NCBI GenBank assembly: GCA_001603765.1
Contig: LUZV01000230.1
Location: 1-5,765 of the forward strand
Reading direction: 5' to 3'
Source: Anaerolineales bacterium Chloro_02
GTDB taxonomy: Bacteria > Chloroflexota > Anaerolineae > Anaerolineales > Anaerolineaceae
Length of the DNA stretch: 5,765 nt
Shown here one piece after another: positions 1 to 5,760 of the stretch. The stretch's first letter is position 1, and each line of letters begins with the position of its first letter. A model generated the notes under the pieces. It saw only the letters and a list, made by a program, of their open reading frames with translations. It ran no database searches and was not told the origin of the DNA. The translations under genes were made by a program, and so were the position numbers.

Positions 1-648
1 GGGCAGCTGTTGCTGAGTGCCGCGCTGAAAAGCCAGACACGCGGACTGGAGTGGGCAGCGCGGACAGTCAGGTTTGGCGGGCGAGCAGATGGAACTCCCG
101 AGATCCATCAGCGCCTGATTAAAATCCCCCGGACGTGAGCGCGGCAAGGTCTGCCGGGCAAATTGCCACAAAACCGCATCCGTATCATTGCCGGGCGGTT
201 CATGCAAATCTAAAATTCGCAGGTAAACTCGCCGGATATTGCCGTCCAGGGCGGGTTCGGGCAGCCCAAACGCAATGGACACGATCGCACCGGCGGTGTA
301 AGCTCCGATGCCCGGCAGACTCTTGAGCGCCGCTACATCTGCCGGGAGGTTCCCGGAAAACTCACTTAAAATGCGTTTCGCGGCTTTAAGGAGGTTGCGC
401 GCGCGGCTGTAATAGCCAAGCCCTTCCCATAGGCGCAGGACTTCGCTTTCCTCCGCCTGTGCCAGGCTTGGAAGGTTAGGAAATCGCGCCATAAAGCGTT
501 CAAAATAGGGAATGACCGTCTCAACCTGCGTTTGCTGCAGCATGATTTCTGACACCCAAACGCGATAAGGAGAAGGATCACAACGCCAGGGCAAAAGCCT
601 GGCGTTATTGTCATACCAATTGAGGAGGTTTTCGGGTATCAGAGGCAT
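1..648 (-). CDS. mutY: A/G-specific adenine glycosylase MutY, 3' end cut off by the window
   Basis: This base-excision repair enzyme removes adenine mispaired with 8-oxoguanine and so prevents G:C to T:A mutations after oxidative damage. The visible 216 residues contain LPWR at 19-22, the catalytic glutamate E34 in SEIMLQQTQV, and WEGLGYYSRARN at 74-85. The helix-hairpin-helix LPGIGAYTAGAI lies at 111-122, with the catalytic aspartate D135 in LDGN. A complete 4Fe-4S motif C-x6-C-x2-C-x5-C is formed by C188, C195, C198 and C204. All key residues are present. The family's C-terminal NUDIX-like 8-oxoG recognition domain, if present, lies beyond base 1. The ATG at 646-648 overlaps the stop of the upstream gene by one base (TAATG). 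No good Shine-Dalgarno precedes it, so translation is probably coupled. A later in-frame start would lose the LPWR region. It is the last visible gene of a three-gene unit. Confidence 0.96.
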   Translation of the reverse strand, partial: MPLIPENLLNWYDNNARLLPWRCDPSPYRVWVSEIMLQQTQVETVIPYFERFMARFPNLPSLAQAEESEVLRLWEGLGYYSRARNLLKAAKRILSEFSGNLPADVAALKSLPGIGAYTAGAIVSIAFGLPEPALDGNIRRVYLRILDLHEPPGNDTDAVLWQFARQTLPRSRPGDFNQALMDLGSSICSPAKPDCPRCPLQSACLAFQRGTQQQLP

Positions 649-950
649 TAAAACTGAAAAGTGCCCCGTTGTGTGACGAGTTTCAATTTAAAATCGCGCA
701 CATATTCCTGCAGGTGGTCCGTCAGATCCAGCCAGGCTGTTGATTTAATCAGCTTTCGTGCTTCAGACAGACTGGGCATGATGGCGCCGATTAACACTTG
801 CGGCTGGTTGCCAAAAACAGTGACCCACGCGTCCGTCACGTTTAAACCCAAACGATTCACTTCCGGCAGGTATTCACCTACAACATAGCCAAAATATTCC
901 TGCTCGCGTCCAGGTCGCACATTCCAGGTGATCAGGACTTTGACTGGCAT
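648..950 (-). CDS. Conserved hypothetical protein, probable dimeric alpha/beta-barrel (ferredoxin-like) fold
   Basis: This is a 100-residue soluble protein of unknown function with no signal peptide or membrane segment. The pattern looks like beta-alpha-beta-beta-alpha. A first strand (VKVLITWNVRPG, 3-14) ends in a GREQEYF turn and helix. Next come a helix with GEYLPEVNRLG (25-35), strands around 38-58 (VTDAWVTVFGN, then QVLIGAIM), a helix SLSEARKLI (60-68) and a C-terminal helix (LTDHLQEYVRDFKLKLV). That order, the size and the opening 'strand, RPGREQEYF' resemble the Dabb/ABM monooxygenase-like and NIPSNAP-like superfamily, but I see no diagnostic catalytic residue. The ATG at 950 follows TGAGGG (960-955), so the ribosome site lies inside the stop of the preceding gene. 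The gene sits 7 bases after the metallo-hydrolase gene and overlaps mutY by one base, so all three are very likely co-transcribed. Existence is secure; the fold is inferred. Confidence 0.85.
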   Translation of the reverse strand: MPVKVLITWNVRPGREQEYFGYVVGEYLPEVNRLGLNVTDAWVTVFGNQPQVLIGAIMPSLSEARKLIKSTAWLDLTDHLQEYVRDFKLKLVTQRGTFQF

Positions 951-954
951 AGTT

Positions 955-960
955 CCCTCA
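955..960 (-). promoter_or_regulatory. Ribosome binding site overlapping a stop codon
   Basis: TGAGGG on the minus strand contains both the TGA stop of the metallo-hydrolase gene (960-958) and the GAGGG ribosome site of the 100-aa gene. The ATG follows four bases later at 950. This arrangement suggests translational coupling. Confidence 0.6.
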
Positions 961-1614
961 AAGTGACATAAGCTTAGGGTCGAGCGCGATCACATGCGTC
1001 TCTTCCTCAGCGAAGGTGGCATTGGAGGGCAGTTTGTAGGTCTCCATCGTTTCGAGTTGAGTGATGCCCATTTCTTTCAGGAATTTGCTCAGCGGGTCGA
1101 GGTTGAGTTTGGAATATGGGGTCTCATAGTGCATCGGGATGACGATACTTGGCTCGAGCATGCTGATAACCTCGGCAGCTTTCGAGGCGTTTAGCGCGCC
1201 GCCGTCGCCAACGGGCACCAGGGCGATGTTGATATTGCCAAGCTCCTCGATCAGGGTTTGTGAGGGCACAAAATTTGCCTGACCCAAGTGGAGAATGGAG
1301 AGCTTGCCGTAGTCCAACACATAGAGTGTGTTGCGCAGCCTTTTCTCCGTGGGTGAATGGGGTGTGGTTTGGATGCCAGTGATAAAAACACCGCCTCGCT
1401 CGTATTCTCCGGGTCCAGATATCTGGAAGGGATCCCCTTTTACAGCGCTGAGATTGTTATGACCGAGATCGTTACAGCTTACCGTGACGAGTTCCGCTTT
1501 TAATTTAAGCGGGTTATATCCGACAACTGCCGAATCGAAAGGGTCGGTAACAACGGTGGCAAAACCCCGTTCAGTGATGCGAAAGCAAGAATGACCATAC
1601 CAAACAATTTCCAT
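958..1614 (-). CDS. Metallo-beta-lactamase-fold protein with degenerate metal site (UPF0173-like)
   Basis: This 218-aa cytoplasmic protein belongs to the metallo-beta-lactamase superfamily, in the UPF0173/Lactamase_B_3-like branch. It starts with YGHSCFRI (6-13), followed by VVTDPFD at 21-27. The usual metal motif HxHxDH should follow the next strand. Here it reads SCNDLGHNN (46-54), so C47, D49 and G51 occupy the first His, second His and Asp positions, and only H52 remains. The next block is GPGEYERGGVFITGI (67-81). The HLGD-type motif reads HLGQ (109-112), with Gln replacing the ligand Asp. The final IPMHYETPY (159-167) keeps its His. It may be an altered or non-catalytic hydrolase; the substrate is unknown. 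The ATG at 1614 has a strong GGAGG (1623-1619) at a short spacing, with its own promoter upstream. It is first in a unit with the 100-aa gene and mutY. The fold is confident, but activity cannot be told from the sequence. Confidence 0.9.
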   Translation of the reverse strand: MEIVWYGHSCFRITERGFATVVTDPFDSAVVGYNPLKLKAELVTVSCNDLGHNNLSAVKGDPFQISGPGEYERGGVFITGIQTTPHSPTEKRLRNTLYVLDYGKLSILHLGQANFVPSQTLIEELGNINIALVPVGDGGALNASKAAEVISMLEPSIVIPMHYETPYSKLNLDPLSKFLKEMGITQLETMETYKLPSNATFAEEETHVIALDPKLMSL

Positions 1615-1618
1615 CGAT

Positions 1619-1623
1619 CCTCC
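1619..1623 (-). promoter_or_regulatory. Ribosome binding site of the metallo-hydrolase gene
   Basis: GGAGG on the minus strand lies four bases (ATCG) before the ATG at 1614. It supports that start for the 218-aa protein. Confidence 0.7.
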
Positions 1624-1663
1624 GATAACAACCTTATGGATAAAGGTTTGTCTTCTACTTCCT

Positions 1664-1672
1664 ATTATATCA
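1664..1672 (-). promoter_or_regulatory. Extended -10 promoter for the metallo-hydrolase/100-aa/mutY unit
   Basis: Read on the minus strand this is TGATATAAT: a consensus TATAAT box (1669-1664) with the TGn extension (1672-1670). At 17-base spacing the -35 position reads GCGAGG, so there is no recognisable -35 box. That fits an extended -10 promoter. The predicted start is near 1657, giving a leader of about 43 bases before the ATG at 1614. The tandem repeat ACCTG-ACCTG lies directly upstream (1680-1671). Confidence 0.55.
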
Positions 1673-1796
1673 GGTCAGGTGATGAGCCTCGCTTGGAATT
1701 GTACCGCTGGTGAGTTGGCATTATTGTAAGGCTGCCCATTGGAACTTATTTGCGCAATGAATGAGACGGAAAGGGTTAGACGCTAAGTACCAAGGT

Positions 1797-1831
1797 AAAA
1801 AAAACACGCGCTCATCCAAAACGAGCGCGTG
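1797..1831 (-). terminator. Intrinsic terminator after clpB
   Basis: On the minus strand a perfect 9-base-pair stem (CACGCGCTC at 1831-1823, GAGCGCGTG at 1813-1805) encloses a 9-base loop. It is followed at once by eight T residues (1804-1797). It lies 19 bases past the clpB stop codon and separates clpB from the downstream three-gene unit. The other strand has only a weak T run (1836-1840), so it is mainly one-directional. Confidence 0.93.
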
Positions 1832-1850
1832 GTGATTTTTAATCGAATTG

Positions 1851-4433
1851 TTAGGCTCTATTGAAGGTCAGCCCGCCATCCGCGAGGTCAATCCTGATGG
1901 TGTCGCCCTCGTGGAAGTCGCCGCTGAGGAGCTTAAGCGCCAGAGGGTCCTGAACCTCTTTTTGGATCGCGCGTTTCAACGGGCGCGCGCCAAATTCGGG
2001 GTCGTAACCCACATCCGCCAACCAGTCTCTTGCCGCAGGGCTGATTTCGAGTTTGAAACCTCTATCCTCCAGCAATTTCGAAACATGCCGCAGTTGGATG
2101 CCGACGATCTCTCCAAGATTCTCACGAGTGAGCGGTTTGAAGACCACAATTTCGTCTACCCGGTTCAGAAATTCCGGCCGGAAGAAGTTCTTGAGCAGAT
2201 CTACAATCTCTTCGCGGGTGACCTTTTTGGGCTGCCCGGTTTCATCTTTCATCCAAAGTTGACTGCCCAGGTTGCTGGTCATGATGATCAGCGTATTGCG
2301 GAAGTCAACCGTGCGCCCCTGTCCGTCGGTCATACGCCCGTCATCAAGCACTTGCAGAAGGGCGTTGAAGATTTCGGGGTGAGCTTTTTCAATCTCGTCA
2401 AACAGCACCACACTGTACGGGCGGCGGCGGACTGCTTCAGTGAGTTGACCGCCTTCTTCGTAGCCCACATAACCCGGAGGCGCGCCAAACAAGCGGCTGA
2501 TGGTGTGGCGTTCCTGATATTCGCTCATGTCGATGCGCACCATGGCGTTTTGGTCATCAAAGAGGAACTCCGCCAGCGCGCGCGCCAGCTCGGTCTTGCC
2601 AACACCCGTGGGTCCGAGGAAAATGAAAGAGCCAATCGGACGGTTTGGATCCTGCAAGCCAGAGCGCGAGCGCCGCACGGCGTTCGACACCGCATTAATC
2701 GCTTCATCCTGCCCGACGACGCGCGCGTGCAGGCGCTCTTCCATGCGCAGGAGCTTCTCCATTTCACCTTCCATGAGTCTGCTCACCGGGATTCCGGTCC
2801 ACTTGGCAACCACGGCGGCAACTTCTTCGGCATCTACCTCTTCTTTAAGCAGCGCGCCTTGCTTTTGTTGACTTTGCAGCTTCTGTTCGCCTTCCTGGAT
2901 CTTGTTTTCAAGTTCGCGGATCGTGCCGTAACGCAGGCGAGAGGCTTTTTCGAGATCAGCATTGCGCTCTGCGACCTCCATCTCTTGTTGAGCTTGTTCG
3001 AGCTTTTCTTTGAGTTCCTTAAAACTGGCAATCGCTTCTTTTTCAGCCTGCCACTGCGCGGTGAGAGCTTTGGACTTCTCACCCATTTCTGCCAGCTCGG
3101 CTTCAAGCTTTTCGAGACGTTCACGAGAGGCTTTATCCTTTTCTTTTTGAAGCGCTTGCCTTTCGATTTCCAGCTGCATGATGGCGCGGTCTACTTCGTC
3201 CAGCGCCTGAGGCTTGGAATCGATTTCGGTGCGCAGATGGGCAGCGGCTTCGTCGATCAAATCGATGGCTTTGTCGGGCAGGTGGCGGTCGGTGATGTAG
3301 CGATTACTCAGTGTCGCGGCGGCAATCACAGCCGAATCCGTGACGCGCACGCCGTGGTGCACCTCATATTTCGATTTTAACCCGCGCAGGATGCTGATCG
3401 TATCTTCCACGCTCGGCTCAGCCACATAAACCGGCTGGAAACGGCGCTCAAGGGCGGCATCTTTCTCGACATATTTGCGGTATTCGTTTGTGGTAGTCGC
3501 GCCGATCAGGTGGAGCTCGCCGCGCGCCAGCAGCGGCTTGAGGATGTTGCCGGCATCCATGGCGCCTTCAGCGGCGCCCGCGCCAATCACAGTGTGCATT
3601 TCATCGATAAACAGAATGATCTGTCCGTCGGATTCAGTAACCTCTTTGAGAGAGGCTTTGAGGCGCTCCTCAAATTCGCCGCGATATTTCGCGCCGGCGA
3701 CCATTGCCGCCATGTCGAGCTGAACGATGCGCTTGTTTTTTAAACCCTCCGGCACATCGCGTTTGATGATGCGCTGCGCCAAACCCTCCACGATGGCGGT
3801 TTTACCCACGCCAGGATCGCCGATCAGGGCAGGGTTGTTTTTGGTACGGCGGCTGAGGATCTCGATGGTGCGGCGGATCTCTTCATCCCGCCCAATGACG
3901 GGGTCCATCTTGCCTTGGCGTGCCATCGCGGTCAGGTCGCGCCCGTACTTTTCTAGCGCCTGGTAGGTGTCTTCGGGATTTTGGCTCGTGACGGATTGGC
4001 TGCCGCGGATATCGCGCAGAGCTTTGAGTACCGCGTCTTTGGTTATCCCAAAATCTGAAAGCGTTTTGCCTTCGGGGCTATCGGTCAGACCGAGCAGGAT
4101 GTGCTCGGTGGAAGTGTATTCGTCGCCCATGCCCTTGGCATAACGCTCGGCTGCGTCCAGAACATCCGAAGCAGCGCGCGAGAGACCCGCCTCACCGCTG
4201 GAACCGCCGTAAATCTTGGGGCGACCGGAAAGCTCTTTGCGCACTTCCTCTTTTAATATCTCAGCCGAGCCGGCGATCTGCGTGATGACAGCCGGCACAG
4301 TGCTTTCGGGTTGGTTTAGTAATGCCAGCAGCAGGTGCGCGGGCTCAATCGTCTGGTGATTAAATTCATGCGCGAGCTGCTGCGCGTTGAGCACGGCTTG
4401 CTGCGCTTTTTGGGTAAATTTATTTAAGTCCAT
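1851..4433 (-). CDS. clpB: ATP-dependent chaperone ClpB (Hsp100 disaggregase)
   Basis: ClpB is a cytoplasmic hexameric AAA+ machine that pulls polypeptides out of heat-shock aggregates together with DnaK/DnaJ/GrpE. The 860 residues match the family length (about 857). The N-domain spans roughly 1-145. AAA-1 has Walker A GDPGVGKT (205-212), pore loop KYRG (249-252), Walker B IILFIDE (272-278) and an arginine finger in ALERRF (327-332). A long charged coiled-coil middle domain covers about 405-530, which separates ClpB from ClpA and ClpC. AAA-2 has Walker A GPTGVGKT (607-614), pore loop GYVG (654-657), Walker B VVLFDE (675-680), FLNRVDE (755-761) and the sensor-2 motif GARPLKRAI (815-823). No key residue is missing. 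The ATG at 4433 was chosen over one 60 codons upstream because GGAGG (4443-4439) sits five bases before it and the family begins here (MDLNKFTQKAQQAVL). The gene is monocistronic, with an intrinsic terminator downstream. Confidence 0.98.
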   Translation of the reverse strand: MDLNKFTQKAQQAVLNAQQLAHEFNHQTIEPAHLLLALLNQPESTVPAVITQIAGSAEILKEEVRKELSGRPKIYGGSSGEAGLSRAASDVLDAAERYAKGMGDEYTSTEHILLGLTDSPEGKTLSDFGITKDAVLKALRDIRGSQSVTSQNPEDTYQALEKYGRDLTAMARQGKMDPVIGRDEEIRRTIEILSRRTKNNPALIGDPGVGKTAIVEGLAQRIIKRDVPEGLKNKRIVQLDMAAMVAGAKYRGEFEERLKASLKEVTESDGQIILFIDEMHTVIGAGAAEGAMDAGNILKPLLARGELHLIGATTTNEYRKYVEKDAALERRFQPVYVAEPSVEDTISILRGLKSKYEVHHGVRVTDSAVIAAATLSNRYITDRHLPDKAIDLIDEAAAHLRTEIDSKPQALDEVDRAIMQLEIERQALQKEKDKASRERLEKLEAELAEMGEKSKALTAQWQAEKEAIASFKELKEKLEQAQQEMEVAERNADLEKASRLRYGTIRELENKIQEGEQKLQSQQKQGALLKEEVDAEEVAAVVAKWTGIPVSRLMEGEMEKLLRMEERLHARVVGQDEAINAVSNAVRRSRSGLQDPNRPIGSFIFLGPTGVGKTELARALAEFLFDDQNAMVRIDMSEYQERHTISRLFGAPPGYVGYEEGGQLTEAVRRRPYSVVLFDEIEKAHPEIFNALLQVLDDGRMTDGQGRTVDFRNTLIIMTSNLGSQLWMKDETGQPKKVTREEIVDLLKNFFRPEFLNRVDEIVVFKPLTRENLGEIVGIQLRHVSKLLEDRGFKLEISPAARDWLADVGYDPEFGARPLKRAIQKEVQDPLALKLLSGDFHEGDTIRIDLADGGLTFNRA

Positions 4434-4438
4434 AATTT

Positions 4439-4445
4439 CCTCCGG
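4439..4445 (-). promoter_or_regulatory. Ribosome binding site deciding the clpB start
   Basis: CCGGAGG on the minus strand lies five bases (AAATT) before the ATG at 4433. It favours this start over the in-frame ATG at 4613, whose extra 60 residues look unlike ClpB. Confidence 0.8.
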
Positions 4446-4472
4446 TACTCTTTTCAACAATGTCCTAATACA

Positions 4473-4500
4473 AATACTATACACAACGAGCGTTAGTATT
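4473..4500. repeat. Inverted repeat upstream of clpB, possible operator
   Basis: The arms AATACTA (4473-4479) and TAGTATT (4494-4500) are perfect 7-base complements with a 14-base spacer. Inside lies a second short palindrome, AACG-AG-CGTT (4485-4494). The element covers the proposed clpB -10 box, a usual place for a repressor site. It does not match CIRCE (TTAGCACTC-N9-GAGTGCTAA) or HAIR (CTTGAGT-N7-ACTCAAG). Function is inferred from position only. Confidence 0.35.
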
Positions 4501-4505
4501 CTGTA
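4476..4505 (-). promoter_or_regulatory. Possible clpB promoter
   Basis: The best minus-strand -10 box before clpB is TATAGT (4481-4476), about 43 bases from the start codon. At 18-base spacing the -35 position is TACAGA (4505-4500), which matches only three of six consensus bases. TATACA (4507-4502) is an alternative -10 box, also without a good -35. No sigma-32-like or CIRCE sequence is evident. Treat this as a weak proposal. Confidence 0.25.
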
Positions 4506-4511
4506 TAAAAC

Positions 4512-4527
4512 CAGAAAGGAATTTCTG
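4512..4527. repeat. Short inverted repeat in the clpB upstream region
   Basis: CAGAAA (4512-4517) and TTTCTG (4522-4527) form 6-base arms around GGAA. It lies 11 bases beyond the larger inverted repeat that overlaps the possible clpB promoter. It could be a regulatory site or chance, since the arms are short and AT-rich. Confidence 0.2.
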
Positions 4528-4823
4528 ATTCCAGGATTAGCGAGAGTCTGATCGCGCTTTGAGGCACGTTTATTCCGTTTGCTTTGAGAAAATAGTTGCC
4601 TGTGTTTTCCCAAACCATGTATCGCATGCGTTGGCTGCCGCTTTACGTCGGAGAACTAACTGTACTATTCAAAAGTGACAAGCGGGCGAGAAAGTGATAA
4701 GGATAGTTTAGCCTGATCTGCCGCGCAGCCGATTTAATTAATCCTGAAGAGGTGAAACGATCGGGTTGGTTGAGAGCTGAACTCTTTTCGTCAGATTTAA
4801 CCTTGTATCCTTTGAGCATCTGA
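4528..4823. other. Middle of the clpB-marR divergent spacer, nothing assignable
   Basis: About 300 bases hold no gene I can support. A 63-codon open frame on the minus strand (4834-4643) has no ribosome site, resembles no family I know and overlaps the marR -35 region. I see no tRNA, no strong hairpin with a T run and no transposon ends. Minor items are the 8-base palindrome CGCATGCG (4623-4630) and a weak stem AGAG-ctgaa-CTCT near 4772-4784. Confidence 0.6.
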
Positions 4824-4853
4824 TTGATTGACATTATGTAAAGGTGATATAAT
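4824..4853 (+). promoter_or_regulatory. Promoter of the marR/CopD-like unit
   Basis: TATAAT (4848-4853) carries a TGn extension (4845-4847). TTGATT (4824-4829) lies 18 bases upstream as a four-of-six -35 box. A better-looking TTGACA (4828-4833) is only 14 bases away, which is too close for normal spacing. The expected start is near 4860, so the leader would be about 15 bases and consist almost entirely of the ribosome site. Confidence 0.7.
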
Positions 4854-4874
4854 TAGTTAGGAAGGCTAACTAAT
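4852..4874. promoter_or_regulatory. Palindromic operator of the MarR-family regulator
   Basis: The arms ATTAGTTAG (4852-4860) and CTAACTAAT (4866-4874) are perfect 9-base complements around GAAGG. The element begins inside the -10 box, contains the ribosome site AGGAAGG (4859-4865) in its centre and ends at the base before the marR ATG. Its size and placement fit MarR dimer sites that mediate autorepression. Because it starts upstream of the predicted transcript start, it is more likely a DNA-binding site than an mRNA hairpin. Binding itself is inferred. Confidence 0.7.
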
Positions 4875-5285
4875 ATGGACGAAACGATCACTGAACGCTT
4901 CCAAGCCCTGATGCTGCGCTTTCACCGGTTGGGTGGGGAGTTGCCGCCACTTGAAAGACTTGACATCACGCCGGCGCAAGTTGTCTACCTGGATTTTCTA
5001 AATAAAAACCCAGATTGCCGCTTGAGCGATCTGGCAGAGGCTTTGCAATACAAGCCAGCCAGCGTCAGCGCCATGGTTAGCTCCCTGGAAGAAAAAGGGT
5101 TAGTAAGCAAAACCCAGGGGCTGGATGATGGGCGGTCATTATCGTTGAGCCTGACGGCAAAAGGCGGTGAGGCGGTAAAAGAAATAGAAGATTACCGACA
5201 ACGGCGGGTTGAATCTATCCTCGATAAACTCAAAGAGTCCGAAAAAGACACTTTACTTAAACTACTTGAAAAAGCTTTACTATAG
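4875..5285 (+). CDS. MarR-family transcriptional regulator
   Basis: This 136-aa winged helix-turn-helix regulator matches the short end of the MarR family. Members bind palindromic DNA as dimers and usually release it on binding small phenolic or lipophilic ligands, or on cysteine oxidation. Helices at 1-45 provide dimerisation. The HTH runs from CRLSDLAEAL (48-57) to a recognition helix in PASVSAMVSSLEEKG (61-75). The wing carries the hallmark DDGRS (84-88) and ends in LSLTAKG (91-97). The C-terminal helix (98-136) completes the dimer interface. There is one cysteine (C48), so two-cysteine redox sensing within one subunit is unlikely. The ATG at 4875 follows AGGAAGG by nine bases. A perfect palindrome covers the promoter and leader, implying self-repression. 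The next gene starts 13 bases after the TAG and is probably co-transcribed. The ligand cannot be inferred. Confidence 0.95.
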   Translation: MDETITERFQALMLRFHRLGGELPPLERLDITPAQVVYLDFLNKNPDCRLSDLAEALQYKPASVSAMVSSLEEKGLVSKTQGLDDGRSLSLSLTAKGGEAVKEIEDYRQRRVESILDKLKESEKDTLLKLLEKALL

Positions 5286-5293
5286 AAAGAAGG
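5284..5293 (+). promoter_or_regulatory. Ribosome binding site of the CopD-like gene
   Basis: AGAAAGAAGG starts on the last two bases of the marR stop codon and ends five bases before the ATG at 5299. It selects that start over an in-frame ATG at 5209 inside marR. Confidence 0.6.
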
Positions 5294-5298
5294 TTAAT

Positions 5299-5760
5299 AT
5301 GCCAATACAAATGATACTAATGACTGTGATGCGATTTCTGCACAATTTGTTTACCGCCGTCTGGCTTGGCGGGATGCTGATGATGGTGATCGCGGTTTTG
5401 CCAGGAATTCGCAAAAACCCAAGGGTCACTGAATCCTGGCCTGTTATTGAGGGGATCCAGTCGCGAATGAAGGTAACCGCATGGATCAGCATGGCGGGTT
5501 TGGCGGTAACAGGGCTGCTTCTGGGCAGATCTTCAAAGAACTTTACAGGCTTATTGAATTTTGGCACCTCTTATATGACGGCGCTGTCAATCAAACATCT
5601 TTTGATCGTTTTGATGGTGATACTGGCTTTTGTGCGCCTTTCAATCAACAAGCGTATCCAAAGTGAAAAGAAGCCGGAACTGCAAAAAGCGTCTTTTGGC
5701 ATCTTACTGCTAAACTCGCTCTTGGGTGTGGTGGTGCTTTTTTTGTCTTCGATGATATAA
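5299..5760 (+). CDS. Four-helix membrane protein, CopD-like
   Basis: This 153-aa integral membrane protein has four predicted helices at about 8-34, 58-76, 96-114 and 131-152. A basic, polar stretch (KRIQSEKKPELQK, 118-130) separates helices three and four. The first helix has HNLFTAVWLGG (15-25) followed by a proline (P35), and the third begins with KH (99-100). A membrane His followed by a WxGG-type motif and a second membrane His resembles the CopD domain of copper-resistance membrane proteins and related four-helix families. Whether it binds copper, haem or neither cannot be decided here. The ATG at 5299 has a ribosome site; the ATG at 5209 would add 30 polar residues overlapping marR. 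The TAA is at 5758-5760. It follows marR by 13 bases and is presumably under the same operator, so it may act in export of, or tolerance to, the regulator's ligand. Confidence 0.85.
   Translation: MPIQMILMTVMRFLHNLFTAVWLGGMLMMVIAVLPGIRKNPRVTESWPVIEGIQSRMKVTAWISMAGLAVTGLLLGRSSKNFTGLLNFGTSYMTALSIKHLLIVLMVILAFVRLSINKRIQSEKKPELQKASFGILLLNSLLGVVVLFLSSMI

Noticed and set aside
366..614. 82-codon minus-strand frame within mutY
   Set aside because: It is an out-of-frame shadow. The correct frame from 648 gives every MutY motif including the catalytic Glu, Asp and the 4Fe-4S cysteines, so there is no frameshift.
1848..3380. 510-codon open frame on the plus strand opposite clpB
   Set aside because: It lies wholly antisense to an intact, highly conserved clpB. 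Its translation looks like no protein family (stretches rich in F, H and R), and its start lies just outside the clpB stop with no convincing ribosome site. It is a codon-bias shadow.
3960..4000. Internal translation start giving the short ClpB form known in E. coli
   Set aside because: The valine near the expected position (V148) is encoded by GTC, not GTG, and no ribosome site was evident there. The nearest downstream methionines (170 and 176) lie well inside the linker before AAA-1.
4518..4532. GGAAT-ttctg-ATTCC hairpin in the spacer
   Set aside because: A 5-base stem with no T run is too weak for a terminator, and it competes with the overlapping CAGAAA/TTTCTG repeat.
4434..4613. 60-residue N-terminal extension of ClpB from the ATG at 4613
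   Set aside because: The added residues are unlike any ClpB, the ATG has no ribosome site, and a strong GGAGG plus the family's usual N-terminus mark 4433 as the start.
4643..4834. 63-codon open frame on the minus strand between clpB and marR
   Set aside because: It has no Shine-Dalgarno, overlaps the marR -35 region and resembles no known protein. It is best explained as chance.
5209..5298. Upstream ATG for the CopD-like gene inside marR
   Set aside because: It would add 30 polar residues in front of the first membrane helix and has no good ribosome site, whereas the ATG at 5299 follows AGAAAGAAGG at proper spacing.
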